Source: Gossypium raimondii
Lineage: Eukaryota; Streptophyta; Magnoliopsida; Malvales; Malvaceae
NCBI RefSeq assembly: GCF_025698545.1
Contig: NC_068569.1
Coordinates: forward strand, 5,332,001 to 5,396,000
Direction: 5' to 3'
DNA length: 64,000 nt
Shown here: in pieces, positions 47,047 to 60,870 of the stretch
How positions within the stretch are numbered: the first letter of the stretch is position 1
How the letters are laid out: each line of letters opens with the position of its first letter
The notes under the pieces: model-generated
The model's input: only the letters and a program-made list of their open reading frames with translations
The model's database searches: none
What the model was told of the DNA's origin: nothing
Made by a program: the position numbers and the translations under genes

Positions 47047-50000
47047 ATGAACCGATCATCTAGTTTTGGTTTTGGAGGTGATTTTAGTTCTGGATTTTCC
47101 AACTCTACCCTTAATAATGCCGATTTTAGTTTCAATGCGCCTTCTTTACAACGACCGTCATGGGGCCTTCCTAAGCCAAGGCTTGTCAAAAATAAAAAGC
47201 AATTGAATTCCCATAATTCGAAATCTTCAAGCAATTTAGAAAACCAGGCAGGCCGCGGTTTTCGCCGGTTTCGACAGCCTAGCCCTTCTGATGAGAGTGA
47301 CTTGGGTGGGAATTTGGAGGGAGGAGTTGTTGAGGACACTAGGAATTTGAGAAATGGGAAGAGTTGTGGTTTAATCGATCATAGTTTATTTTCCATGCCC
47401 TCAAATGATACAAGAAAGTTGAGCATTGAGAATGGCTCAAAGGGTGATCGGAGTAATAGGAATGATGACAATGTAGGTAGCTGTGTTGGAAGAGGTGTGG
47501 AAACCGAAAAGCTTCACAATGGTTTGTGGAGCAAATCGAATATAAAAGGCAGTGAGGATGTTGATGATGGAGCTAAGCAGGATTTTGTATTTAAGGCAGG
47601 AAAAGGTAGCGATTCTTTGGCTCGAAGCTCCTCAGATGCTCTTCATGATGGGATTAAGAATTTGAACATAAAAGGGTTTGGTGGTAGTAACACCAAGCAG
47701 AGAGATGGTTTTATATCCCAGAGTTGTGAAATCTCTGGTCATCGTGGTGGGAAAACAGAAAAGGCATTGTCAGCTGAAATGGAGGGGAAGCTGAATCTAG
47801 GGAGTGTAATGGGAGATTCTACTGCTCAAACGGGCAGGGGATTTTCATTTGGGAAGGATGGCCAAACCGCAAAGATGGGTGATAAGCTCCATAAGTTTGG
47901 TAAATCCATTCACCACGATTTTACTTTCCAGGCGGCTACAACTAAAGTTCATACGGATCAACCAAAAACTGATATTAGGCTTGGTGGAGCTGCTGCTTCA
48001 ACAACTTTGTTTTCATCTTCATCTAGCGCCTTGCCTTTCCAGTCTGGTACAAATACCTTCGGTAAGATTTCTGATAAACCAGGAAAGAAGGATGAGTTTT
48101 GTTTTACAGCTAAACAAGATGCTATAGAAACACCCTTTGTAGAATTCAGAACTCCAAATTCACAGAAAAATATATCCGTTGGCTTAAATAAAAAATTGGA
48201 ATTCGGTGCAAAAAGAGAAGCTGGTACAAGCACAAAAGTAAAGAAAAGAAAGGGAAAGTTGAAGCAGCCTAAACCTGTCCAGCTGTGGTATGGACCGGAT
48301 TTGATTTCAAGTAAAACTGGTTTTCAATATTCAAGAGAACCTTCTGCAATTTCTGAAGAGTCTTTCAACGTTGATTACAAAGATCAATCCAGTGATTCAC
48401 AACTAGCAGTTTCACGTAATGCAATGGATGGGGATTTGGTTGCTGCAACACAGTATATGAATATAAAAGAAGGTAAGGTGAAAGATGATGAACTAAATGA
48501 GGAGGGTTCTGGAAATGTTTTCGACACAGGTGTTGCTTCTGATGCTCCTCAGGAAGATTCTGTGTATGGGTCGGAAACTGAAAACTCTACAATTGCAGCC
48601 GAGAATATTGATCATAACAGCGATATTGCTCTTAGTTCAGCTGAAAATGAAACCAGTTCAAGAACAAGCATTGAGAGACAAGATAGTGATGGCCTGATGT
48701 TTTTTTCTTCCCCTTCTAAATCTGAACATATAAGTGGGTTTGACTTTACCTTTGCTGCATCTCCGTCTGCTCAAAGTCAACAATCATCACCAAGTCGCCA
48801 CCACAAAAAGAAGAATTCATCTAAAACTTCTTCATTGCATTCATCCCCTAGGCATGACCTGAAAACAGATGTATCTACTAAGCAAAGCAAGGTTGGAGAG
48901 AATTCTGTGGTGGACAAAGGACCGGATGTCAAGGGCAAGCCTAATTCGATCGGTTCAAGAACTTTAGCTCAGGAATCATGCGAAAAGTGGCGGTTAAGGT
49001 TATTATAAGTGTTTGATAATTGAACTTCATTCTTTTAAAACATATACTTTCTAAGTAGATTAATTTTTCATTTTTCTTATAGATCTTATTTTGTCATCTT
49101 GTAATTAGATGATGTGACCTATATTTGTGCTTGACTTCTCTTCAACTATGAATACATTTTGTTTCACTGATATATATCAGGGGAAACCAAGCCTATGCCA
49201 ATGGAGATCCATCCAAAGCCGAGGAATATTATATGCAAGGGATAAGTTGTATTCCCGCAGGTGAGAAATCTAGAGGCTGTCTTCGGGCATTGATGCTGTG
49301 CTATAGCAACCTTGCAGCTACTCGTATGTCTCTTGGAAGAATGAGAGATGCACTAGGAGATTGTATGATGTCCATCTCAATAGATCCTCACTTTTTGAGG
49401 GTTCAACTTCGAGCAGCGAAGTAAGGCTCTACATTTGTTTCATTTAACTTGTTTGAGCCACCTTGATTCCAAAGTTGTATGTGTTTATGCTAGAACTGTA
49501 TAAATTTGTTTATATACCAAACTTATTGAAGATTGAGATTTTTTCTTTTTGAAGATTTGTTGCATCATGCATTAGGATTTATAATTATCTGTTTCAAATT
49601 GTTTGCAGTTGCTGCTGTGATGCCAATTTTGAATCTTAACACGTCCATTTGATGGCCTTCTGAAGTGATTAATAGATGTTATTTCTATCGGTTAAATTGC
49701 CAACCATGTTTTCCACTTTTTATGTATCTGTTCTCTTTTGGAGTTAATATTGCTTTTCATTCTTATCCAGTTGTTAGGCTATTGGTTTTCATATCAATTT
49801 TCATGTCAATGCTTTGGTATTAGTTTCATTCTCTTTTGTTATTGGCTTTCTATTGGCTCTCCTAACTTGCTGCTTCTTTATTTCAGTTGCCACCTTGCCC
49901 TTGGGGAAGTTGAGGATGCAATGCGATATTTCAGGAAGTGCTTACAATCTGGAACTGATGTTTGTGTGGACCGAAAAGTTGCAGTAGAAGCCTCCGATGG

Positions 50001-53000
50001 CCTACAAAAGGCACAGGTGCTTGTTATTATCAGCAAGGAGAGTATACTATTGGTCTTCCTTTATTCAAGTTCATTTGATACTGATACCAGTTTGTGTTAA
50101 TTGTAACGTTAGTTAATATTTATGGTTTGTAATATAGCTCCATTAAGATCAATGAATTATGCATTAGCTAGTGGAAGGTGTCTAATTGTCTTGATAGCCA
50201 CTATTGCCTGCATCGCAGATTGAATTTTAGCATTGATATTTAATGATTTTTGTTTTTCGTTTTTTCTTTTATGTGTTCATCCTCCTTTCTTTAATTTGAT
50301 TCCTATCCTAGATAACATGTTCATAGCATTTCTGAATTTATTCATTTTTCAGCTTTAGTATGCTGGTTTATTTGGGTGATGGTAATTTGGCTGATTAGTC
50401 GTTTCTTATCTGGCAGAAATTGTCTGAATGCATACATCAGTCTGCTGTACTATTGCAAAGCAAAACATCTGATGATGCAGAGACTGCTTTGGAAGTAATT
50501 GCTGAGGCCTTGCAAATGAGCTCATACTCAGAAGAATTACTTGAAATGAAAGCAGAGGCTCTTCTAATTGTAAGTGTAATTTTGTTGATATATACTTGTC
50601 TAAATAGGGAAGTTCTGAAAGTAGATGGTTGACTGTTATTTAAGCATATCTTAAAGCATAGGAAGATCGTTGGACTTGTAATAACTTTTTTTCAATCTTG
50701 CAGATGGGCAAATATGAAGATGCAATTCAGCTGTGTGAGCTGACATTTGATTCTGCTGAAAAGAATTCTCCTTCATTGGATATCAATGGGCAGCCGGCCA
50801 ATCTGGATAGTCCTGGCATCTCAAAGGACTCTACCTTTAGAATTTGGCGGTGTCACCTGATCTTCAAATCTTACTTTCATCTAGGAAAGCTCGAAGAGGC
50901 TATTGCTTTTCTGGAGAAGCAAGAGGAATTGCATTCCACTGGAAATAGGTAAAATTCACGCCATTGTCTTTCAAAATATTCTAATTTATGCAATGAAGTA
51001 CAATGATGATTGCACATTTTGAGTCTGTCCAGGGATGGAAGCGACAGTTTGGAATCATCAATTCCGTTGGCTGCTACTGTACATGAGCTCTTAAGTCATA
51101 AGGTATTTACTTGATATTCTTTTGACTTTAAGAAACAGTTTCGGGTTTATGTGGATTTATGCACAAGATTGTGCTTTTATTGGTATGCATTTTTTTCCCT
51201 TTATAGAAATGGGATCAACTTTTTAGTGCTGCACCTCTTAGGTACATGTAAAGAAACATGATTCCTTTGCATGCTTATAGGAGATTTCAAAAATATTTTG
51301 CTACCTAAATTGGTGGGATTTGCATTGAGTAAGATGTCTTCGGGAAATTGCTTTTTTAATCAATTATGATTCTACTTTAAGCCATTTTTTCCCCTTTGGG
51401 TAAAATCTTTGTACCGTTTAGCAACTTTTGAGGAAGAAGTAGAGATGGCCAAAATAAACCTCAATCTGACAGGTTCTGACCAGATCTGACTCATTGTGGG
51501 TGGATTTCTTTTTTGTCCGGTAATAATGGACTAGGCTGGGTTGAATCAAATTCTTTATCAAAGGACTGAATCGGGTTTTAAATTAAAAAGTTGGTCTAGG
51601 CACTGAGAAGTTGTAACAATAACATCTAAGTGATGTGTAGAAACTAGTATCAAAGTGTCATCTATTACCTTAGAACTATAAACTTAACTTCTTTCTGTCA
51701 GAAGTCTGATATGCTTTGGTGGGGCATAGATAAAAACACTGTTATCAATGCAATTATTTCTTTCTTCTACAGGCTGCAGGGAATGAAGCATTTCAATCAG
51801 GAAGACACTTGGAAGCTGTTGAACATTATACAGCGGCTTTATCTTTCAGTGTGGAGTCACGGCCTTTTGCAGCTATTTGTTTTTGCAATCGTGCTGCTGC
51901 AAACAAAGCACTGGGCCAAATCACTGATGCTATTGCTGATTGCAGCCTTGCCATAGCACTTGATGGCAATTATTTGAAGGTTTTTTTGCAAACTGATGTT
52001 ATCTTTGTTCTCTTTCTTGTGCATATGATTTGCTAGAGGAAGAAGTGGTGGGAATAATTTGAGTTGAGAGATTGAATTAGTCCATTGTCTTTGGGAAAAA
52101 ATGTACTCACTTTGGGAAATTTTGTTCTCTAATATAAAATAACTTTCTTGGTAACTTACTTGTTTATGCACCCTTTTGCAGGCAATTTCTAGACGTGCCA
52201 CATTATATGAGAAGATTAGAAACTATGGGAAAGCAACTAGTGACCTTGAAAGACTTCTTTCTCTTCTCTTGAAGCAAATGGAGGTAAAGACCAATCAAAC
52301 TGGAATTTCTGAAAGATCTATGAACTTGGCAAACGACTTGAGACAAGCTCAATCATGGCTTTCTGAAATTGAGGAAGAAGGCAAAAAGGAAGTGCCTTTG
52401 GATTTCTATCTGATTTTGTAAGTTTCTTATTCATTTGTGATTATAGGTGGCGTCTGGCATTTATTAGGTTCTTATGAACTTGGATCTTGATGCTACTTTC
52501 TTCTTTGGCTTAATATTAAATAATTTGTTAGCTTCTATCTTAAGCCTAATATTATTGTGTGTGTGGTAAATTTTTGATTTCATGAAAGGGGTTTAAAAGT
52601 TACCATTCATCTTTGTTGGAAATATAAGAGGATAATAACTTTCAAATAGGAAGTTTTCTGATATTTCGTTGGCTATATATATTTGTCTTTCTCAGTGCCC
52701 TGTTTATGGATTCTGGAACCATATTTAGATTAACCATATTTTTTATGTGTATTGTAACGGCAGGGGTGTTGAACCAACTGTTTCAACAGCAGAAATCAAG
52801 AAGGCTTATCGGAAAGCTGCTCTTAGACATCATCCTGACAAGGTTTCCTATATCTCCTGCTATTATATACTACTTTTAGTTTTAGAAGTTTGGTGGTGAT
52901 TTGACTGGTATTCTACTTATGTAGGCTGTTCAATTCCTCGTAAGAACCGAAAATGGAGATGACAAGCTTTGGAAGGAGATAAGAGAAGAAGCCTACAAGG

Positions 53001-53362
53001 ATGCTGACAAACTATTTAAGATAATTGGAGAGGCATATGCAGTACTTTCAGACCCTACTAAGGTATATGAGCATTATAATCCCTTTATTTATTTAACTTT
53101 TTTCTTTTTGGTTCTGGGAAAATATGGTGTTTTATCTTGCAACAATGTATTTGTGCAGCGCTCGAGGTATGATTTTGAAGAAGAGACAAGGAATGTGCAA
53201 AAGAAACATACTGGACGTACATCCAGAGTTGCAGCAGCAGATGCTCAAAGTTATTCATTCGATAAAAGCAGTGGTATGAGGTCATGGAGAGAGGCTAGAA
53301 GAGCATTTGGCCTGTCAAGCTTCAAAGGTTCAAAAGCCACTAGATCAAATAGATTCTATTGA
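47047..53362 (+). CDS. TPR-J co-chaperone (tetratricopeptide repeats plus C-terminal J domain)
   Basis: Recruits Hsp70 through its J domain while TPRs bind Hsp70/Hsp90 tails; it resembles the Arabidopsis TPR15/TPR16-type proteins and animal DNAJC7. Eleven exons: 47047-48998, 49181-49420, 49887-50016, 50417-50569, 50704-50948, 51033-51102, 51773-51979, 52182-52417, 52764-52842, 52925-53062 and 53159-53362. All are in phase, giving 1217 residues. Residues 1-650 are low-complexity, rich in Ser, Gly, Lys and Asp, with five DFxFxA motifs. TPRs occupy about 650-775 (GNQAYANGDPSKAEEYYMQGI) and about 930-1040 (GNEAFQSGRHLEAVEHYTAAL). The J domain runs about 1079-1150 with HPD at 1101-1103 and an insert of about 20 residues between helices II and III. 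The frame stays open upstream to a TTG, so ATG 47047 is taken as start. An AATAAA follows at 53670. Confidence 0.92.
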
Positions 53363-54605
53363 CTATTGTGAGCCACGTGTTTGTTAATCTCTAGATATCT
53401 GATCTAGTTATATGATGAGGTTTAGCAGATTCAGATTTGTGTAGGGACTCTCCAGAAGGGAATTTAGTCCAACCACTCCTAGAACAGGATTTGAACTTCT
53501 AGGAGGTAATACCAGATGGTTGAAAGCATCTGTGCAAGTTCTGGGTCATGCCAGTACCTAATGATCGTTTTTTTATATTCCTGAGTTTCTAATGGTCTAT
53601 ATAAACTTGAAATAATGAAGTCCATGTTTTAAGCCTGGAAGGCCTTTGGGTTCGAGGAAATCAATTGTTAATAAAGAAAGTCGAGTAAATGTACAGACAT
53701 TACAAAGAACATTTTTGCAGTTTTCTACTTCGGCTGACATTCGGCTAAGAACAGTTTGCTCTTTAATTTGTTGAAGACACTGAGAATTCTTATAATTTTT
53801 TTGCTATACTTTCCCCTGCTTTCCAGTTTTGATTTCTTGTTTATGAAGAGATACTGTACTTTGAAATGTTTCTGTAACACGATCAAAGATGTTTGATTGT
53901 ACAGATATTTGAAGAGCAGCTTAAATGCTTAGACATTTGACCTTCTATTACTATGCTTTGGGAACTAGCTTTCAGTTTCACCTTGGTGGAAGGCTAAATT
54001 ATTTTTTAGTATATTGCATCATTTATGGAATTGAAATTTTTCAACATGATGTAAAGAAATTGTTTAAACACTTTGAACACCATTAGTATGGCATGTTTAA
54101 ATATATTTTCAGATTTCAGATTTCAATTTATTCAATAATCCATATTTACATGATTAATATATATAAATCTGAGATATATTATACTTAATACTTGTTGAAA
54201 AGAATACTCATGAACTCGAATAAATTAATTTCTATAAATTCTAAAGTCTTGAAGTTTCTAGGATTTTCTCTTTACCATTAAGCCAATACTTCTTTCATGA
54301 ACAAAAATGAAATCAAACATTATAAATTAAACCAATAAATGAATGGGAAAATATTAAGAAAATTCAGCATGAACGAGGATTACATTGTATATGTAGATGC
54401 ATTCCTTAGAGAACAAGGCACTAAGAACATAATAAGAAAAAAGCATTCCCTGCATCTCTACTGATTTTTACTCCTCCCCAACCTTGAAAACTAAAAAATA
54501 AAGAAAATAAAAACAATTGATAACCAAGAAACATGAAAAGAGAAAGAGCTTTTGAAATTCATCTACATATTAATTAAATGTCCAATTTTGTAGAATGGTT
54601 CAAAA

Positions 54606-54643
<38 letters not shown>

Positions 54644-55300
54644 TTTGTTACAAGACATTCGATTGAAGAAAGTATTGGATGAATTATTGTCAAAGAAACT
54701 TGAACTGCTTTTAAGAAATTATCAAACTAATATATTTAAATTTCAACTTGGCCTATAAGATACAAGCTAAATGAACGATTAACCAATTTGTATTTGGACT
54801 AAAAGTATAAAGGTGAAGACAAATTAGAACAATAACTCAACATACAAGTAAAAAAAAAGGTGAACGTCTACTTAGAAATGGAGTCCATCGACAAAACTTT
54901 ATTAGTCACTTATCGAATAAAACTTTCAGCACTTATCGGTTAGTTGCAGGGCCATAGAGTAGGGTCTCATTATTGGCCATTATATTTCTCGCTAGGTTAG
55001 GTAATCTAATTCATTAAAATCAAACTAATAAATATAAAATACAAAACGTCATTTACTATTGACAAGACAAACAAGCATAACATACAAAAAGTTACTGTCT
55101 GTTTACTTAGCAAATGATTAGTCAGTAATGATTTGATAACCCACATGTTATCACCACTGTTTATACAAACTCTATTTCATATCTGCGCTCACAACGAAAC
55201 AGAGAGAAGGCAGTTTAGTTAGTTTATCTACCTACCAACCAACCCTCCATCCATTAACAGTTTCAATTTACAAAGGCAACAAAAGTGAAAAGACAAACGC
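53363..55300. other. Convergent intergenic region
   Basis: Lies between two genes that end facing each other. It contains the 3' UTR of the TPR-J gene with a possible polyadenylation signal AATAAA at 53670, a TA microsatellite, and no further gene. Confidence 0.5.
54608..54639. repeat. (AT)n microsatellite, about 16 units
   Basis: An uninterrupted alternating AT run of about 32 bases. Likely polymorphic; no other role is apparent. Confidence 0.95.
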
Positions 55301-58300
55301 TTAGCAGTGCAACTTGATTACATGAGCTACCCTCTGGAAGAAAAGAGGGCACATGCCAGTGCTGAACTTAATCACATCCCTCATCCACTCCGGCGCCACT
55401 CTCTCAAATGTCCCTAATGACAATACCCTGTACACCAACTCTGCTTCTTCTCCGCCAGCTTTGTTTATCCATGTTAGACTGAATGAGTAACCTGTTTTAT
55501 TTATCCACAATAATAATAAAAACCAATTAGTTTTGAAATGATTCTTCAATAGCTATCACAAATCTGATACTCGAAATTTTATGGATTCAGTATGATGCTT
55601 AAGTAAAGAATTACCACTTGGTTGATGCAGAGCTGAAATGCATAGTCCGCCAGTTTGATTATTAGTGGATATTTTCATGTCCAGTAAGCACTCAGTAAGA
55701 GCTTGAAAAAGACAAGTAGCTCTAGCAGTGACTGTGGCACTTGCATCTGGACTGCCTTTACAGCATTCTGGCTGGCATAGTCATCCAAAACAATCAGTAC
55801 AGAACACACATGTAGAAGCTAACAGCTTTTGAGTAAAAAGATAATAGATTGAGATGATACCAGCTGAAAATGTGTAAGATCCTCACGAGACAAAGCTTTC
55901 TCAGACAAGTCTTCTGCCAATGCATTAGTCATGGCAACATTGCAGTTAGTTGAAACAGAAGTAATAATATTGTCATTTGTCTCAGCAGCAGATTCCCTGC
56001 TACACTTACTCGTCATCATTCCAATGGACCTTCCAGAAACCTTTTCAGATGAAACTTGTGCAATTCTAGCAGAAACTGTTGGTATAATATCTAGTTTGCC
56101 ATCTTTATTTTGTCCCTCATGGTGCAGATTTTGCAGCCTGCTAACTTCTAGAGAAAGTGCTTTATCTGCCATAAATTTTAGACTTCAGTAAGAAAGACCT
56201 AAACAAATGCTTAATAGGCAGCACAAGAAAGTTAAAAGGTTTAATAAAGGCAACACATTAGAAGTCTGGTGCACAAGTCACTAAAATCTTGCCATAGACT
56301 AGAGGCGGCTATAAGATGGATCACTTAAATTTTGCAACCTTTCAGCTGATAATTACTCGATTCTGATTATTTTACAAGCATTATGTAAATTATTAAGATG
56401 CCTTTGTTAGCAGGATGTGATCCAAAAGAGCAGTGTTATATACATAGACTTAACCACTTCAATTCATTTTCTACTCAGGTAAAAACTAGAGCATAGAAAA
56501 CCATATCCAACCAAAACTATAGTTTTATTTCCTGTAGTCATTTAAAGTGATAAGATTTTTTTTTCTAGTTCTTGCCTAGAAGACTTAATACCCTCAGCAT
56601 CAATTAATGCCAGTTTTCTGGCAATAGCATGACTGAGTTCCTATATTCTGATATTCAACAAAGATGAAGCAGAAACAACACCAAGTAAGTCAAGGATGTT
56701 GATACCATTATATTATATTCTACACTGGATGAAAGAGATATAAAACAATAATCATCATATAATCAATAGCTTCTTACACTTCTGATTCTCTTCAATCAAA
56801 AGCTTTTGGTAGTCTGCACACTGTTTATCCATGCTGGACCTTCAATGATACTTACATTTTAAAATCCAAGAAAGAAAAACTTATATCTTACCATAAAGGC
56901 CAAATGAGAAACTTAAAATTGCATACATTTTAGAGGCCACTTCACTTTTCAATTCATTAACTTCTGCATACAGCTTGTCATTTTCACTCTTCAGATGCTG
57001 AATCAATTCCTCTGCAGCTGCAACAGAAGAATACAATCCATTAAGAATTTTAGAGGGATTTATATGATTGCTCAATTTTTTTCAACTACTAATGAAACTA
57101 CTATCAAAATTTTCAAGGTAACAAAGAACTTCTGTTCAAGTTTTGTTCATTTAATTAGTAACCAGTTCAAACAAGCATTTCACCAAAACAAACTTGAACT
57201 CTTTGCAAGCTCTTTTGTTCATTCTAGCCTACTCACATTCATGGTTATAATCAAATTATTGCTTCAATACACAAGATTGAATGTTATTTGTTCTTCACAT
57301 ATAGAGCTTGGACCTTAAATATTGGTTCAACAATCAGAACAAGCTTATGTATCACTATCTAGTAGTTGTTGTTTTTACTACCATCAGCAAATTAAATTTC
57401 AAAATGCTAAAACCACAAAATACCTTCCAACAAATAAGAGATGGCATGACAACCACACATGAGGAAGGGTGACAAACAACAAACCCAGTACTTGTGTGTG
57501 ACATATATTCAGACATGGGTATAAGCGTATGACCCTCCAAATATATAGAAAACATTGAGTATACCATGATGAACAGTCACTTGCAAATCCAAGTAACATA
57601 GGTCAGTACATCCTGTTTCTATTTTCATAGCTTTTCATCACACTGTACCACCATCTCACTACCTACCTATAAAATAATTAGTAAATGAAATCAGACAAAC
57701 CATTAACACTGATCAACAAGACAAAATGGTTTTGAATTAGATAATTCATTATTTGTTTACCTTCCTTTCATTAGACAGGTCAAAACACAAACTTATGTTT
57801 AACGAAAGAGCCAAAGAGAAGTGATATTAGTTATTTTTCTATGATATATATACAACATATAACATGTCTAACAAACATAGAAGAGGAAAAGAAAAACTAA
57901 GGTAAGAGTAAGACTTTGCAATTCACGTAAAATATGAAAATAGGGATTTAACAATAACATGAAGCTACACTTACCACGCACATAATTCACAAATTTCTCT
58001 TCTTGATCTCGATTTATGTCATCCATTTCGGAAAGTTTTCTCTTCTGAAAAAAAAAAAAAGAAACGAAGAGAAAAAAACATTTATGGAAAGATAAAAGCC
58101 ACGTTTCATAATCAAACAGATGGGGAAAAATCGCCAGTTCCATTTTAACCGAACTAAGATAACATTGTATGCACCTTGCAACTGAATTACCACTCGATAC
58201 AAGTGCCTAATGCGAAAAAAAAAAGAAGAAAACTTTTAAACGTTTCGCTTTTTTTCTTTAGTCCTACTGGCAACCGAACTTATAAACAAAGAAATGGTAT

Positions 58301-58448
58301 GATAGATCTATAAAGTAGGGAACAGAAGTGCAAATCTAAAAGTATAATTAAAAAAGAAGAAGAAGAAGAAGAAAAATTTAGGGTAAAAAAGAGCTGAGAC
58401 CTTAAGCTTGTCATATTTGTCGTAAAGCTTTGCATATAAAGGCTCCAT
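55301..58448 (-). CDS. Uncharacterised coiled-coil protein with conserved C-terminal domain
   Basis: Seven exons: 58448-58401, 58044-57975, 57017-56927, 56839-56778, 56165-55861, 55771-55615 and 55491-55301. All are GT-AG and in phase, giving 307 residues. It begins MEPLYAKLYDKYDKLKKRKL, followed by a heptad-like charged region (AAEELIQHLKSENDKLYAEV, then DYQKLLIEENQK) typical of a coiled coil. The middle is Ser/Thr-rich and poorly conserved in look. The C-terminal part, LFQALTECLLDMK to GYSFSLTWINKAGGEEAELV and FERVAPEWMRDVIKFSTGMC, looks like a folded domain shared by unstudied plant proteins (possibly a DUF; not recalled with certainty). An acceptor CAG directly precedes the ATG, so the 5' UTR is probably spliced. 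No targeting signal or enzyme motif is seen. Function unknown. Confidence 0.8.
58350..58376 (+). repeat. (GAA)n run
   Basis: A plus-strand AAGAAGAAGAAGAAG run inside the first coding intron of the minus-strand gene; on the gene strand it is (TTC)n. Confidence 0.85.
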
Positions 58449-60870
58449 CTGCGAAACAAATAAAAAATCCAGTTTATTCGTATAGGCATATTTATTTATG
58501 CAAAATTAAGATGAAAATAATTGTTGAAATCCATAATTTTGGAAGTGATTAAATAAACCCACGTTTTAGTGTTAGAAATCGACGAACACAAGAAAACGTT
58601 ATGGAAGAAGAAGGAAACAAAGCAAAAGGAAGTTAAAAAAGAAGCAGAAATCGGGAACTGACCTGATAATTCACGGATTAAATGATGAAGATAATATAAC
58701 AAAGTTGATGAAAATTTAAAAGAGTAAGACAGAAATGGTTTTCTTGTAGCTCTGTTTGGTAGCCTAGAAAACGAGGGAAAATGGAATTTCAAAAATGCAG
58801 GAAAGCAGTGACAGAAGAAGCGTCAAAGTGAAGATGACGGTAAAGAAAATGCAACGCTGGCGTTTACTTGTGTGGCACTGGCACTGATTCTCTAATTCCC
58901 AGGCTTGGAATGAGCGAGCCCGTGGAGGCTTGGCCTTGGGCTTGGCCGGATGAAAGCTAACTTAGACCCACCCATAAAATTAAATAATAAAAGTACTTAT
59001 TATTTAACGCCTTAGATATTAAAAAATTATTAATTAATGAATCAAACCGAACAATTATTTTTTCTCAAAATTGTTTATTTTTTGTATTGTTTCTTGAAAT
59101 TATTTTTATGAATAGGATTCATGCGTTGAAATTTCATTATTAGTTCAAAATTTCAGAACTAAATAGTAAGACAAATTTGATGTTGAAAAATATAATTTCA
59201 AGTATTTGGAGAATTTATTCAATAAAAATCAAATATTATGTAAGTCCGCAATCTCGGATCAAACTATAGCAAAATTCCTTCAAACAAAATTGATTACTAA
59301 TGCAATGTTAGTTCAAGCCAAGACCAAGAAGAAATATAAAAAGCTAATGGCTGAAATGCTCAGCTTAATGGATTTTGAATCAAAAGACGATAAATTCTCA
59401 ATGTCTTCAATCAAAATAGTAGATCTTGTAGACGATACCACCTTAACATCTATCACCAGAACAAAAAAAATGATGATAATTTTGTAAAGACAAGAGATAC
59501 ATGAAGGCAAAAACAAAAGATGAACATGGCAGGAGTGATTTCTTGCCAAAAGCAACCAATAATCAAAAACAAAAATGAATAGTGAGATTCCCTGTAAAAA
59601 TGTTGAAATCAGATATCTGTAAATTATAATAATAATTTAAAAAGTAGCTATTATGCAATCTTTATAATATTGTAAGGGATTGAATTCCCCAAAAAATGTT
59701 GTATGAAAAAGGAATATTATTCCTTTTCTATTAACAATTTCATATGAAAAGAATAATATTCTTATTTCATACTCTTATTTTCCCGATCGAATTTGAATTC
59801 TCATAACCACGAGATGTTTTTGTAGCAACAAAGGCATGAAAGGGTCTGAAAATTATAGTATGGGAATGGGAATCAATGAGCTATGAAACACGTTCTTGTA
59901 AATTTATATACTAATTGAGCTTTAACACCAGCTTGATTTATTTTTAAATCTAATTAAATTAATATTAGATAGTAGTTACATATTTTTTATAACAAAAATC
60001 AAACTTTTCTCGACATTAAATTTTTTTTATAAATATAATATAGATAGATACAGGGAAGGAATGTCTCCAAAGATTCTATATGTATGTATTAAGTTCTAGA
60101 AACCCCAATGAGCGTGTTTAGGCCGAAGGGTCCCACAGAGATACATGTGCAAGGGTTTGGGTTGGGAGCTGCCATTGACACCCAATAAATAGGCTTTGAT
60201 CATCTTTTTGGCTTTTCTAAATGGTGAACATCATCATTATCATGCCTTTAAAAAGCTTCGCTGGAAAAGCACTGAATTATTATCATTTCTATGGGGCCAA
60301 AAAAAAGAAACGAACACGCTCCGGAAAAAAAGTGCCCCATTGAGGTGGTTTGTTTTCTCTTTAATGTAAGGGGTTTTAAGTAGCTTTGGAATATTCTTGC
60401 TGAAGGTTGTTAGGGGCTGCTGGAAAATTAGTAAGTTGATAGTTTTATTCATTTCCAGCTGATGGGTGTTTGTTTTGGGATTGGGAGGCTAAGAATTGGA
60501 GGAGTTGACCTGAAACGGCTATCTCAAGTTGGCATCTGATTTGGGGATGCTCTGGTTCTAGGCGGGGACTTGAAGGAGTTTTTGAAGTGGGGTTGCGGCT
60601 TTTTTGAAAGATTCATTGGGTTTTCTGTGATTCACATGTTGAAGAAGAAGCTACATTTTGGTTACTTTTCAAGGTTTGACCTTACACTGGTGGTGTTTTT
60701 GGTGTGAGGGGTTGTGGTTTTAGGCTTTAAACAGTTAAAGCAAAACTGGGTTTTCGTTTTAGATTTTGAAAGAGCCCAGTTTTAAGGCCACTTACTTGTG
60801 TATTAGGTGTTCTTGTGTTTCAATTTTGGTATAGGGTTTAAAGCATTTGTCGTCGGAGTTCTGCGAGAAA
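58449..60870. other. Divergent intergenic region between the coiled-coil gene and the NPH3 gene
   Basis: Two promoters must lie here, as the flanking genes point away from each other. 58449-58860 is the leader and a probable 5' UTR intron of the minus-strand gene. About 60240-60870 is GT-rich on the plus strand and is probably the long 5' UTR of the NPH3 gene. The Lys-rich open frame at 59170-59487 has no ATG near its start and no recognisable domain. Confidence 0.45.

Noticed and set aside
56592-56640. Possible extra exon of the coiled-coil gene (ELSHAIARKLALIDAE on the minus strand)
   Set aside because: It has an AG and a GT border and is open, but joined to exon 4 (phase 1) it gives an immediate TGA. 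Skipping it joins NQK to YKALSLEV in frame. At best it would be a cassette that stops translation.
59170-59487. Lys-rich open frame downstream of the NPH3-coiled-coil gene boundary
   Set aside because: No ATG near its start, AT-rich composition and no recognisable domain. It might be a retroelement relic, but nothing in it shows this.
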